This document shows, in pieces, positions 17,720 through 26,751 of a stretch of 64,000 nucleotides of DNA. The stretch's first letter is position 1. The number at the start of each line of letters is the position of its first letter. The notes under the pieces were generated by a model, which was not told the origin of the DNA, did not search any database, and saw only the letters and a list, made by a program, of their open reading frames with translations. The position numbers were made by a program, and so were the translations under genes. Origin of the DNA: Pyramidobacter porci. Its GTDB lineage: Bacteria > Synergistota > Synergistia > Synergistales > Dethiosulfovibrionaceae. The stretch is from the NCBI RefSeq assembly GCF_009695745.1, contig NZ_VUNH01000003.1, positions 1 to 64,000 of the forward strand, read 5' to 3'.

Positions 17720-19125
17720 AAGACGGCAAAGTCATCGCCACGCTGAAAGACGCCATTCTCCGTTCCGGGCTGAAAAACGGCATGAGGATCTCGTTCCACC
17801 ATCACCTGCGCAACGGTGACGGCGTGATGAACATGGTACTGGCCGAGCTGGCCGCCATGGGCTACCGCGATCTGACGCTCAACAGCAGCTCTGTGTTCGA
17901 CGTGCAGAGCCCCATTATCGATCACGTCAAAAGCGGTCTCGTCGGCCGCATCGAAACCAATTACATGGGCGCGAAGGTCGGTCGCTTCATCTCCGAGGGC
18001 GGCATGAAGGAGCCGGTCGTCTTCCGATCGCACGGCGGCCGCCCGAGCGCCATCGAAAACGGCGTCACGCCGATCGACGTGGCGTTCGTGGCCGCGCCCG
18101 CGGCCGATCCCATGGGCAACGCCACGGGCAAACGTGGCAAAAGCGCCTGCGGCTCCCTCGGCTACGCCGAAGCCGACGCGCGCTGCGCCCGGCATACGAT
18201 CGTCGTCACCGACAACCTTGTCCCGTACCCGCTCGAGGACGCGCTGATCCAGGAACAGTGGGTCGACGGCGTCGTCTCCGTGGACAGCATCGGCGATCCG
18301 CAGGGCATCGTTTCCGGCACCACGCGCCTCACCCGCGACCCCGTCGCTCTCGCCATGGCGCGCACTACCGTCGACGTGATCCGCGCTTCCGGCCTGCTCA
18401 AAGACGGCTTCTCGTTCCAGACCGGCGCGGGCGGCGCGTCGTTGGCCGCGGCCACGTTCCTCAAGGACGTCATGCTGGCCGAAAAGATCCAGGGCAGTTT
18501 CGCCCTCGGCGGCGTTACCGGCGCCATCGTCGACATGCTGAACGCCGGCTGCTTCCGCTCCATCATGGACGTACAGTGTTTCGACCTCGGCGCGGTGGCC
18601 TCGATCCGCGACAACCCGCGTCACGTGGAGATCTCGGCGACGCGCTACGCCTCGCCGACGTCCAAGTCCTGCTGCGTCGACAGCCTCGACGCGGCCATCC
18701 TCGGCGCGACGGAGATCGATACCGACTTCAACGTCAACGTGCACACCGATTCCAACGGCTCCATCATGGGCGGCAGCGGCGGACACAGCGACGTCGCCGC
18801 CGGGGCGAAACTGTGCATCGTCGTCGCGCCGCTGATCCGCGCCCGGTTGCCCATCGTCACCGACCGCGTCACCACGATCTCCACTCCCGGCCGCACGGTC
18901 GACGTGCTCGTCACGCAGAAAGGCGCGGCCGTCAACCCGGGCCGCGCGGACTTGCGCGATCGTCTGGCCGAAGCGGGCGTCAAAATCGCGGACATTCACG
19001 ACCTCAAAGCCGCAGCCGAGAAACTGACCGGCGCGCCCTGCCGCCCCGCGCGCGGGACCCGCGAGGTGGCGAAGGTCATGTACCGCGACGAGACTCAGAT
19101 CGACAGCATCAAAAGCGTGAAATAA
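17716..19125 (+). CDS. citF: Citrate (or citramalate) lyase alpha subunit, acyl transferase
   Basis: 469 aa; well-studied CitF proteins have about 500-520, and the difference is at the N-terminus, which starts directly at the conserved core (MRISFHHHLRNGDGVMN). CoA-transferase-like motifs are present: GGRPSAIENG, SFQTGAGGASLA and DSNGSIMGGSGGHSD. It swaps acetate for citrate (or citramalate) on the acyl carrier. No accessory genes citC, citX or citG lie in the window, although the CitD serine implies they exist elsewhere. Confidence 0.92.
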   Translation: MKDGKVIATLKDAILRSGLKNGMRISFHHHLRNGDGVMNMVLAELAAMGYRDLTLNSSSVFDVQSPIIDHVKSGLVGRIETNYMGAKVGRFISEGGMKEPVVFRSHGGRPSAIENGVTPIDVAFVAAPAADPMGNATGKRGKSACGSLGYAEADARCARHTIVVTDNLVPYPLEDALIQEQWVDGVVSVDSIGDPQGIVSGTTRLTRDPVALAMARTTVDVIRASGLLKDGFSFQTGAGGASLAAATFLKDVMLAEKIQGSFALGGVTGAIVDMLNAGCFRSIMDVQCFDLGAVASIRDNPRHVEISATRYASPTSKSCCVDSLDAAILGATEIDTDFNVNVHTDSNGSIMGGSGGHSDVAAGAKLCIVVAPLIRARLPIVTDRVTTISTPGRTVDVLVTQKGAAVNPGRADLRDRLAEAGVKIADIHDLKAAAEKLTGAPCRPARGTREVAKVMYRDETQIDSIKSVK

Positions 19126-19201
19126 TTTTGCGCGGGGCGATCCTTTTGACGGGAACGACCCTGCGTTGGCGGAAACATCGATCGAAGGGGGAGATGGCAA
19201 G

Positions 19202-20452
19202 ATGCATGCTACGGAAAAAATCCTCGCCGCCCACGCCGGACGCGCGTCCGTTTCGGCGGGCGAGATCGTCAACTGCGCCGTTGACGTAGCCGGGATCAAC
19301 GACCTGTACCTGCAGACCGTGCGCTCGTTTTTCGAGATCGGCGGCGTCACAGTCCATTCGCCGCAGAACGTGGTGATGTTCCTCGATCATTACGCGCCGG
19401 CCTCGTCGATCCAGCAGGCCGACAATCAGAAACAGTTCCGCGAGTTCTGCGAGGCGCAGAACATCGCCAATCTCATGGACGTGAACGAGGGCGTCTGCCA
19501 CCAGATCTGCGTGGACAAAGGCTTTTCGCGCCCCGGCCGCCTGATGGTGATCACCGACTCGCACACCACCACTCACGGCGCGCTGGGGGCGTTCGGCACC
19601 GGCGTCGGCGCCACCGACATGGCCGCGATCCTGATCTCCGGACAGCTGTGGTTCCGCGTGCCCGAAGTCGTAAAGATTATTCTCGACGGTTCGCCGCGTC
19701 CCGGCGTGTTCGCCAAAGACGCGATCCTGCGCGTCATCGGCGCGCTGGGAGCGGATTACGGCGTCTATAAGGTGATCGAGTTCTGCGGCGAAGCGGTCGC
19801 GAACATGCCGCTGTCGGAACGGCTGACGCTGTGCAACATGACCACCGAGATCGGCGCCAAGACGGCGTGGATTCAGCCGGACGAAGTCACCTTCGCGCAC
19901 ATGAGGCGGCTCGGCATCGACGACTACACGGTGTACGAGACCGATCCCGATTACCGTTATTCCGCCGCGCACCGTTTTGACGTCGGCGCGCTCGAACCGC
20001 AGATCGCCGAGCCGGACAGCGTCGACAACGTGCATCCTGTTTCGCACTGCGCCGGCGTGAAGATCCAGCAGGCTTTTCTCGGCACCTGCACGGGCGGGCG
20101 CTTCGAAGACCTGCAGATCGCCGCGCGCATCGTCGAGGGGCGGAAAGTGCCGCGCGGCACGCGCTTCGTCGTCGTGCCGGCCAGCCGCCAGGTGCTGCTT
20201 GAAGCCGTCAGGAGCGGCGTCATGGAGACGCTCGTCGAAGCGGGCGCCACCTTCGTCACGCCCGGCTGCGCCGCCTGCCTCGGCACGCACGAGGGCATGC
20301 TCGCGGGCGGCGAAAACTGTATCAGCTCTTCCAGTCGCAACTTTCCCGGCCGCATGGGCAGCGCCGAGGCGCGCATCTACCTCGGCTCTCCCGCCGCCGT
20401 AGCGGCTGCGGCGGTCGCCGGCGAGATCGTCGATCCCGCCGAATTCCTGTGA
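19202..20452 (+). CDS. Aconitase/LeuC-family hydro-lyase, large subunit
   Basis: 416 aa [4Fe-4S] dehydratase of the isopropylmalate isomerase/homoaconitase/mesaconase group. Cluster ligands are evident: FLGTCTGGR (first Cys) and TPGCAACLG (CxxC). TDSHTTTHGALGAFGTGVGATD is the family signature. It pairs with the small subunit at 20467. It lies 76 bp after citF in the same direction, without a leucine gene nearby, so LeuC is unlikely. Isomerising citrate, or hydrating mesaconate to citramalate for the lyase, are the main options. The start is the ATG at 19202. Confidence 0.88.
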   Translation: MHATEKILAAHAGRASVSAGEIVNCAVDVAGINDLYLQTVRSFFEIGGVTVHSPQNVVMFLDHYAPASSIQQADNQKQFREFCEAQNIANLMDVNEGVCHQICVDKGFSRPGRLMVITDSHTTTHGALGAFGTGVGATDMAAILISGQLWFRVPEVVKIILDGSPRPGVFAKDAILRVIGALGADYGVYKVIEFCGEAVANMPLSERLTLCNMTTEIGAKTAWIQPDEVTFAHMRRLGIDDYTVYETDPDYRYSAAHRFDVGALEPQIAEPDSVDNVHPVSHCAGVKIQQAFLGTCTGGRFEDLQIAARIVEGRKVPRGTRFVVVPASRQVLLEAVRSGVMETLVEAGATFVTPGCAACLGTHEGMLAGGENCISSSSRNFPGRMGSAEARIYLGSPAAVAAAAVAGEIVDPAEFL

Positions 20453-20466
20453 TCAGGAGGCATCCC

Positions 20467-20970
20467 ATGGACAAAATCATTTCCGGCCGCGCCCGCGTCT
20501 TCGGCAGCAACATCGACACCGATCAGATCTATCCCGGGCGCTTCCTTTCGGAAACCAATCCCGACGACGTGAAGCGCCACGCCATGGCCGGCGTCGATCC
20601 CGATTTTGCGGCCAGCTTCCGGCCCGGCGGCCTGATCGTTGCCGGCACGAACTTCGGCTGCGGCTCCTCGCGCGAGCATGCCGCCGTCACCCTCAAGGCC
20701 GTGGGCGTCGGCGCCGTCGTTGCCGAGTCCTTCGCGCGCATCTTCTTCCGCAACGGCGTCAACCTCGGCATCCCGCTCGTGGCCTGCCCCGGAGTTTCGA
20801 AAAAAGTCAGGGACGGCGACCTGCTTGCGCTCGACCTGTCCCGCGCGCTCCTGAAAAACGAGAGCAGCGGCGAAGAGCTGCCCTGCGAGCCCGTCGGCGA
20901 TTACGCTTTGACGATCCTCGAAGCCGGCGGCATCAAGCCGCTGCTGAAAGCCCGGTACGGCCGACATTGA
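20467..20970 (+). CDS. Aconitase/LeuD-family hydro-lyase, small subunit
   Basis: 167 aa swivelling-domain subunit. It shows GSNIDTDQIYPGRFL near the N-terminus and the substrate-binding FGCGSSREHA at about 65-74, as in LeuD and mesaconase small subunits. Its partner is the large subunit at 19202. The start is the ATG at 20467 behind AGGAGG (20455-20460). It is the last gene of the cit operon. Confidence 0.9.
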   Translation: MDKIISGRARVFGSNIDTDQIYPGRFLSETNPDDVKRHAMAGVDPDFAASFRPGGLIVAGTNFGCGSSREHAAVTLKAVGVGAVVAESFARIFFRNGVNLGIPLVACPGVSKKVRDGDLLALDLSRALLKNESSGEELPCEPVGDYALTILEAGGIKPLLKARYGRH

Positions 20971-21067
20971 AGCGGGGATGAGCGGACACAAAAGAAGCTG
21001 TCTCAAAATTACAGCACTGCCTTTGAAAGATAAATGGCATCACTTCGCTCCACTCATACGCAGTGCT

Positions 21068-21230
21068 TTATACTAATTCTTGATAGAAAGTATTAACATA
21101 ATTTCCCGGGGGCTGCGGAGGAGTTCAGTCGCTCAGGACTCCCTCGATCGCTGCGCGGTCTGCGCAGCTCGCTTTGTGAATCTCCTCCGCAGCGCCTCTG
21201 CATTCGGCATTTTAATTGAGAAATAGTATT
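21068..21230 (+). mobile_element. Miniature inverted-repeat element, copy B
   Basis: It begins TTATACTAATTCTTGATAG and ends TTGAGAAATAGTATT. The 6-bp AGTGCT flanks it on both sides (21062-21067 and 21231-21236), a likely target-site duplication. Outer ends are imperfect inverted repeats. The internal arms GCTGCGGAGGAG (21112-21123) and CTCCTCCGCAGC (21182-21193) are a perfect 12-bp pair. It has no coding capacity. It separates the cit operon from its apparent terminator at 21264. Confidence 0.75.
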
Positions 21231-21263
21231 AGTGCTGGATAGAGTCCATCGAGGAATAGCAAA

Positions 21264-21305
21264 GAGACCGCCTCAATTGGCTTTTGAGACGGTCTCCTGT
21301 TTTGG
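21264..21305 (+). terminator. Probable terminator of the cit operon
   Basis: GAGACCG-C-CTCAA pairs with TTGAG-A-CGGTCTC (21264-21276 with 21284-21296), with one internal mismatch and a short loop; CTGTTTT follows. It is almost 300 bp behind the last gene because the miniature element lies in between. Confidence 0.7.
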
Positions 21306-21760
21306 GGGCAATTATTTTTTTTCTGTGCGATCGCCAGTTATCAGTTGCAGCGACATACGGCACCTTTCAGCTGAATAGTTAAGGATATTTCCTATGTTTA
21401 AGTATCATCCTGCCGGATGCCATATCACGCGCATAAGGAGATCCTTGCTATGCAGCATAGACGCTCCAAGGTTGACAGACACCTCATTTCAGAGGGAACA
21501 GCCGGTTTTCTGAAAAATACTTGCTGTCTGTATGGCTTTCATAACACAGCAGCTACTGTGCATAACGCCGTCTCTGGTAAAACCGTATTTTGCTGTCACG
21601 GTGCGCTTGATATCTCTCCTGAAGAGCCTGTCCGCCCAGAATGCGGGGCGACGATGCGCGTCAAAACATCTACGGCCGCGGTCAGCTGCCACGAAAGACC
21701 CGGTGACCGTCAGCATATCAGACCTTCGGCCGCTTTACAGAAGACGGTTAGGCCCGCGTT
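21306..21760. other. Intergenic region with one doubtful short ORF
   Basis: An open frame at 21451-21785 (plus) has a good ribosome site (AAGGAG) but overlaps the end of the PDZ gene on the other strand. Its product (with VRPECGATMRVKT) has no family I can name. It could be a degraded transposase or regulator. The base composition is more AT-rich than in neighbouring operons. Confidence 0.3.
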
Positions 21761-24031
21761 CTATTTGGACTTCCAGGCATCGTAGAGCGCCTGAATGTCA
21801 GCAGCATAAGCGGCCCCCTGGTCACGTGAGTAGAACGTAGACGAGGAACCGGTACGGTACTTGAACCCCTTATCGCCTGCCGGCATTGGATCAAGCCTGA
21901 TGATCTTTCCTTTTGCTTCGCCCTTTTCGCCCGGTTCGGGGCGGTAAACGATCATGACAGTGTCCGGCTTGTCACGCATAGATTCGTTCCATGCCTTGAC
22001 TTTTTTCTGAGGTTCCGCGCCGGACAGTTTTGCGTACCCGAGCGCGGTCACCGGCTCACCCTCGTACCCGATCAGAAAATCATCCCGACGCAGTCCGGCC
22101 GCGTAGGCGGTGCCTTCCTTGTCGATATTCCAGATCACAGTCAGAGAAGCAGAGCCCTTCGGACGGGACTTAGGGACTTCATTTCGTACTGCCGGGCCGC
22201 CGTTGTTTTCCGCGAGCCATTTTTCATAGAGCGCCTGGATCTGCTGAGCATAGACAGCCCCCTGACTGTGAGCGTAGAACGTGCACTCGGAAACGGTCGC
22301 GTATTTAACCCCCTTATCGCCTGCCGACATCGGATCGAGCCTGATGATCTTTCCGCGGGCCTCGCCCGTCTCATCAGAGGCAGGACGATACACGATCATT
22401 ACCGCGTCGGGTTTGCTGCTCATGGATTCGATCAGAGCCCTGACTTTTTTCCTGCTGTCCGAGCTTGAACTCAGTTTTGCATATTCGATCGCCGTCGCTG
22501 CTTCCCCCATGTATCCGATCAGAAAGTCGTCCTCGCGAAGTCCGGCGGCATAGGCCGCGCTGTTCTTAGGGACATACGTGAACCGCGTCAGAGCCGCCGG
22601 TCCGTGCACGAAGACGTTGTTGCCCTCCGCGACCCATTTTTCATAGAGCGCCTGGATCTGCGCGACGTAAACGGACGACTCCTCACGGCTATAGAACTGA
22701 CACTCATCGCTGACATCAAAGTAAAACCCTTTTCTGCCCTTCTTCATCGGTGAAAGCTTCAGGATCTGCCCCTTCGCGGTATTTTTCTCGCCGCTGGCGG
22801 GACGGTAGACAACAAGGGGAGCGTTCGTGTCATTTTCGTTCACGTCAAGTTCATGCGCTACGCTCGTATAAGTGCTTCCGGAAAAAATCCCCGCATGTTC
22901 GAAGAATGACTTTTTCTCTCCGAGCAGACCGATCAGGAAGTCGCCGACCTGCATGCCAGCGGCCAGAGCCTGCCCCTCCGGAGCAACATCCGTAACGCGA
23001 GGCAGACATGAGGGAACGCGGACCGCCGGTCCTGAGTTGCCCGAGGCAAGCCATTCACTGTAGATCTTCACGATCTGCGTATAATACAAGTACGTCCCCT
23101 TATTGGAGAGCATGCTGCCATCAGCAGTTTTTTTCGGCGTCCAGCTGAAGCCCTTCTTCCCCTCGGGCATCGGCGCGCTCGCGAAGATCATCCCATGAGC
23201 CGATTCTTTCTCAAGAAAGGCGTCATCCGTTTGGGCTATCTTATGGGCTGCCCTAGTTTCCCTCAGTTTCTCACGCAGTTGGGCGATCTCATTTTCACTC
23301 ATTCCCTCACGCAGACCGGGGCGGTAGACGATCATGACAAGATCTCCGCGTTCTGAGGCCCCGTCTATGATCGGGGTAACACGGCTGGCTGACTCCCCGG
23401 GATCATAGCCCATGAAGCTGAACGTGGTCCACTTGTCGCCCTGATAACCGATGATGATGTCATATTTCTGCAGTCCGGCGGTACGCGCCGCCCCTTCCTC
23501 CGCGACTTCCGTGATCACCGGAAGGCAGATATCCGAATCTCTCGAGGCCGTGACCCCGGCCCCGGCGAGGACGATCACCTCGACGGGGATCGCGCGGATG
23601 TGCGGGTCACTTTCCCCGGCCTGGCCGATCTCTCTGCCCCCTGCGTCGGTAAAGACGAATCTTCCGTCACGCCTATAGGCTTGGCCGATCTCCTTGCCGC
23701 CGGAATAGTACACATCCTTTGTTTCCTGCCGGACGAGCTTCGCAAGTTCCTTTCCAGCGGCATCGCAGAAGACGATCGTTCCGTCCACGGTCCGGGCCTC
23801 TCCCAGAGGCCTTTTGTCCGGATCGCGGTAAACGGTGACGCCGTTTTCAGTCGCAGATTCAGCGACCTGCACGGCATGGGCCCAGTACGTCGTGCGGCCT
23901 TCCTCCTCCGCTCTCGCATAGTATCGGAATGTGCCGCGAGGCCCTTGGACCGAGAGCTGCAGCTCGGCGTACGCGCATGTCCCGAACAGCACCGCCAGTA
24001 ATACAGCACTTATGAATCTCAGTTTTTTCAT
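21761..24031 (-). CDS. Secreted protein with about four tandem PDZ-like repeats
   Basis: 756 aa with a signal peptide (MKKLRFISAVLLAVLFGTCAYA, cleavage near 22). After an N-terminal part with short repeats like GKEIGQAYRRDGRFVF, about four units of some 150 aa follow (starting near 145, 320, 470 and 615). Each has a PDZ core (G-AYAAGLRRDDFLIGYEGE), a VMIVYRP strand with an acidic GEKGEAKGKIIRLDPM segment, GDKGFKY, and a helix YA..IQALYEKWLAE. PDZ grooves usually bind extended peptide ends, but no protease or other catalytic domain is visible. The ribosome site GGGAGG precedes the ATG. Function unknown; probably periplasmic or exported. Confidence 0.75.
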   Translation of the reverse strand: MKKLRFISAVLLAVLFGTCAYAELQLSVQGPRGTFRYYARAEEEGRTTYWAHAVQVAESATENGVTVYRDPDKRPLGEARTVDGTIVFCDAAGKELAKLVRQETKDVYYSGGKEIGQAYRRDGRFVFTDAGGREIGQAGESDPHIRAIPVEVIVLAGAGVTASRDSDICLPVITEVAEEGAARTAGLQKYDIIIGYQGDKWTTFSFMGYDPGESASRVTPIIDGASERGDLVMIVYRPGLREGMSENEIAQLREKLRETRAAHKIAQTDDAFLEKESAHGMIFASAPMPEGKKGFSWTPKKTADGSMLSNKGTYLYYTQIVKIYSEWLASGNSGPAVRVPSCLPRVTDVAPEGQALAAGMQVGDFLIGLLGEKKSFFEHAGIFSGSTYTSVAHELDVNENDTNAPLVVYRPASGEKNTAKGQILKLSPMKKGRKGFYFDVSDECQFYSREESSVYVAQIQALYEKWVAEGNNVFVHGPAALTRFTYVPKNSAAYAAGLREDDFLIGYMGEAATAIEYAKLSSSSDSRKKVRALIESMSSKPDAVMIVYRPASDETGEARGKIIRLDPMSAGDKGVKYATVSECTFYAHSQGAVYAQQIQALYEKWLAENNGGPAVRNEVPKSRPKGSASLTVIWNIDKEGTAYAAGLRRDDFLIGYEGEPVTALGYAKLSGAEPQKKVKAWNESMRDKPDTVMIVYRPEPGEKGEAKGKIIRLDPMPAGDKGFKYRTGSSSTFYSRDQGAAYAADIQALYDAWKSK

Positions 24032-24388
24032 AATAAAAACGCCTCCCTCGTGTTCGGAAAACTCCGGATACAGCGCGGCAAGGCGTTGTTCCCCATTCGA
24101 CCTCGCCGCTTACCCACTCGGGCATCAGAACAGGCCATGCGAACTGGTCGGCCTGATACTCGAAACCGTTCATGTTTGCCTGCGTCTGCGACCGGAAGCA
24201 GCAGCCGCGGCTGCTCTTCAGCGCCCAGCCAACTATGTTAAACAAGATCAAAACGCCCAGGCGGCAGGGAAGGGGTGGCTGTTCGGATGCTGAATGCCCC
24301 GTTCCGAAAGATTTTCGACATCAGCAAAAAAACTGGAACGCAATTCTGCATCACACAGAATTTGTGATTGAGCTATTTTTTGAAAAAA
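24032..24388. other. Intergenic region without a recognisable gene
   Basis: Short open frames exist on both strands (for example a minus-strand stretch reading FEYQADQFAWPVLMPEW) but none has a ribosome site and a recognisable product. A weak hairpin AATTCTG/CAGAATT at about 24341-24361 may end the PH-domain gene. I see no RNA gene. Confidence 0.4.
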
Positions 24389-24802
24389 CTACTCGCCTTT
24401 GGCCAGAGCGATGTTTTTGGACACGGTGGAGATCATGCGGGCGATGTCGGTCTTGCGCACCCAGGAGATCACCACGTCGTCGCCGGAGACGCCGGCGGTG
24501 CTGATGCGGAGTTTGCCGAAGAAAATGCCGCGCTCGCCGCGGATGGAGTTGATCTTGCCGTAGGGGAAAATGCGGTCGTCGCTGCCGTAGACGATGCCCG
24601 AGTCGAGCACCATGAAGCGGCGGTTGGTCGCCACGACGAGCACGGTATTCTTTTTGCCGTCGTAGCCGCTGGTCAGGAATTCGATCACTTCGCCTTCGTC
24701 GATGATCTTGGGCAGGGCGCGCCGCTCTTTTCCGGTAAACCACTTGTGATAGGGACCGATTTTGCGAAGCTGCTCCCGGACGACTTCTTTCGATACTGGC
24801 AT
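24389..24802 (-). CDS. Small bacterial PH-domain protein
   Basis: 137 aa soluble protein. The pattern NTVLVVATNRRFMVLDSG ... DRIFPYGKINSIRGERGIFFGKLRIST is typical of bacterial PH-like domains (Pfam bPH family). The N-terminal 35 residues are helical and polar. Such proteins are common but their ligands are mostly unknown. It appears to be monocistronic; a TATAAT at 24889-24894 (minus strand) may be its promoter. The ribosome site AGGAGG lies at 24812-24817. Confidence 0.75.
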   Translation of the reverse strand: MPVSKEVVREQLRKIGPYHKWFTGKERRALPKIIDEGEVIEFLTSGYDGKKNTVLVVATNRRFMVLDSGIVYGSDDRIFPYGKINSIRGERGIFFGKLRISTAGVSGDDVVISWVRKTDIARMISTVSKNIALAKGE

Positions 24803-25065
24803 TGAGAAATCCCTCCTGAAAAGTAATGTTGGGTTGGATAGCTAAGGAAGATTCATTTTTTGTTCAGAGCATGAAAACCCTTCGCAAGATTATACCCTCG
24901 ATTTTGAAATTTGAGAACAGGGCCCGCGTTCGTGCGTCGCAGCGGAAATTTCGGCGAGGTCTTTGAATAAGAAAACGAAGCGCTTCGCCCTTGAGAAGGT
25001 GAAGCGCTTCGTTTTTATCTCGTGGCGGCGTCTCGAAAAGAAGCGCGAAATTCCGAATAAAAAAA

Positions 25066-25141
25066 TGGCACTCTCTAGGGGATTCGAACCCCTGTTACCG
25101 GGCTGAGAACCCGATGTCCTGGGCCACTGGACGAAGAGAGC
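25066..25141 (-). tRNA. tRNA-Glu (anticodon CTC)
   Basis: The minus strand folds into a 76-nt cloverleaf beginning GCTCTCTTCGTCCAGTGG and ending in encoded CCA. The anticodon loop TTCTCAG gives CTC (codon GAG). The T-arm GGGGTTCGAATCCCC is perfect. The first acceptor pair is G-U. Confidence 0.93.
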
Positions 25142-25150
25142 GCATAAAAA

Positions 25151-25224
25151 TGGCTGGGATACAGGGATTCGAACCCCAATTCTCTGATCCAGAGTCAGAT
25201 GTCCTGCCGTTGGACGATATCCCA
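25151..25224 (-). tRNA. tRNA-Gln (anticodon CTG)
   Basis: The minus strand folds into 74 nt with acceptor TGGGATA/TATCCCA, anticodon loop CTCTGGA (anticodon CTG, codon CAG) and encoded CCA. The U1-A72 pair is typical of bacterial tRNA-Gln. It is 9 bp upstream of tRNA-Glu, and both are transcribed together. Confidence 0.94.
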
Positions 25225-25270
25225 AAGCCGCATGTCGAATTGTGCTCGGCGTCTTTCGCAAAGCAAGGGA

Positions 25271-25299
25271 ATAATAGCATGCCTCAAAAAAAATTGCAA
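25271..25299 (-). promoter_or_regulatory. Promoter of the tRNA-Gln/tRNA-Glu unit
   Basis: On the minus strand TTGCAA (25294-25299), 17 bp, TATTAT (25271-25276), with TGC just before the -10. It lies 47 bp before the tRNA-Gln. Confidence 0.68.
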
Positions 25300-25382
25300 G
25301 ACCCCGATCGATGAAATCCCGAAAACGTCCTTGAAGCGGTTGTGTTTCGTCCGGAAATAACGCTCTAAAAGCGCCGCGGCGT

Positions 25383-25411
25383 TTGAACTTATGGCGTTCA
25401 GAGTCTATAAT
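25383..25411 (+). promoter_or_regulatory. Promoter of the aldolase-lptA-lptB operon
   Basis: TTGAAC (25383-25388), exactly 17 bp, perfect TATAAT (25406-25411). The start of the aldolase gene is 75 bp downstream, so a leader of about 68 nt is expected. Confidence 0.78.
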
Positions 25412-25485
25412 TGAGCTGAAAGTTTTTGCGGAAACGACAAATTTCTCCTCAAAAATCCTATTTTAGAAAAGGAGTATGAACGATC

Positions 25486-26748
25486 ATGAACGTCAACGAC
25501 AAACTTTACCGCAAAGCGCTCGACCGTCGCCCCTTGAACGTGAGGAACCGCTGGGAAGGCGAAGACGTGGGGCTGTTCAGCGGCCGCGATATTTTCGCCG
25601 CCATGAAGGAGAACGAGGCGATCGTGCTGGCGGCGAACGCCCGTCATCCGCTCACGGCCAAGGGCGTGCTGCGCGCCGCCAAGAAACACAGCGCCGCCGT
25701 GCTGATCGAGATCGCCAAGTCGGAGACCAATTACTGCGGCGCCAATTTCGGCAATCTCGTCGACTTTACCGTACAGTATTCCCAGGAGCTGGGGCACGGC
25801 GCGGTCTTCGCCATGCACGTCGATCATTACGGCATCAAGGGCAAAGAGGACGTGATGAGGGCGGTCGCGCAGATGGGCGAGATCGTCGCCAAGGGCTGGA
25901 CGTCGGTGGCGATCGACGCCTCGCATCTCGACGACTGGAACAATCTCTGCGCCACGCGCGACGTGGCCATGCACGTGCCGCCGTACTTCGGGCTCGAGGC
26001 CGAGGTGGGCGAGATCAAGGGACCGGGCGAATTCTCCACGGTGGAAGAAGCTTTGTATTTCATCGGCGGGCTCAACTCGTGGGGCATCTTCCCCGACCTG
26101 ATCGCCATCTCCAACGGCAGCAAGCACGGCACCTACGACAAGACGATGGGGCAGGACGAAGGCATCAACCTCGAGCGCACGCAGGAGATCGCCGCGGCGC
26201 TGCGGCCTTACGGCGTCAGTATCGCTCAGCACGGCATCTCCGGCACCGACATCGAAAAGTGCGCCCGCTTCCGCAAATACGGCATCGTCAAGGGCAACGT
26301 GGCGACGCTGTTCCAGAACGTGATCTTCGGCATCAAGATGGAGCCGGACACAGGCAACGCGGTGATCGAGGGCGATTCCTACGTCAAGGAAGCGGACCGC
26401 GGCATCCCCGCCGACCTGTGGAACGAGATCGTCGCGTACTGCGACGGCAAGGGCATGAGCCGCAAGTCGGGCGATTACAAGAAAGCGAATCTGCCCTTCT
26501 GCGACAAGATCCTCGCTCTGCCCGACAAATATCTGGACCGCATCCTCGACGAGACGGAATACTGGGCGGAACGTTTCATCAAGGCGTTCAACGCCGAGGG
26601 CACGGCCGACAAGGTGATCGAGATCGTCAACCGCCGCGGCACGTGGAATCCGCTGCCCGAGCGCAAGATCATCGCCGACCGCGGCGATTTCCGCGCCGAC
26701 AACGCGCCCACGAAGGGCGGCAACGACGGCGGCGATTATTCCGAATAA
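25486..26748 (+). CDS. Class II fructose-bisphosphate aldolase-family protein
   Basis: 420 aa, longer than the 280-360 aa of usual class II aldolases. Zinc ligand motifs are present: HVDHYG (about 108-113), LEAEVGEIKGPGE for the Glu/His region, and the phosphate-binding SIAQHGISGTD near 245-255. The C-terminal 90 residues (from about 330) lie outside the common core. It may be fructose-bisphosphate aldolase or a relative acting on another ketose phosphate. AAAGGAG precedes the ATG at 25486. Three bases separate it from the lptA-like gene, so it shares that operon. Confidence 0.82.
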   Translation: MNVNDKLYRKALDRRPLNVRNRWEGEDVGLFSGRDIFAAMKENEAIVLAANARHPLTAKGVLRAAKKHSAAVLIEIAKSETNYCGANFGNLVDFTVQYSQELGHGAVFAMHVDHYGIKGKEDVMRAVAQMGEIVAKGWTSVAIDASHLDDWNNLCATRDVAMHVPPYFGLEAEVGEIKGPGEFSTVEEALYFIGGLNSWGIFPDLIAISNGSKHGTYDKTMGQDEGINLERTQEIAAALRPYGVSIAQHGISGTDIEKCARFRKYGIVKGNVATLFQNVIFGIKMEPDTGNAVIEGDSYVKEADRGIPADLWNEIVAYCDGKGMSRKSGDYKKANLPFCDKILALPDKYLDRILDETEYWAERFIKAFNAEGTADKVIEIVNRRGTWNPLPERKIIADRGDFRADNAPTKGGNDGGDYSE

Positions 26749-26751
26749 GCG

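Noticed and set aside
19202-20970. leuC/leuD for leucine biosynthesis
   Set aside because: No leuA, leuB or ilv genes nearby and the pair is in one operon with citDEF; a catabolic hydro-lyase fits better.
21451-21785. Intact small gene on the plus strand before the PDZ gene
   Set aside because: Overlaps the 3' end of the PDZ gene and has no recognised family despite a ribosome site; listed only as a doubtful ORF in an intergenic region.
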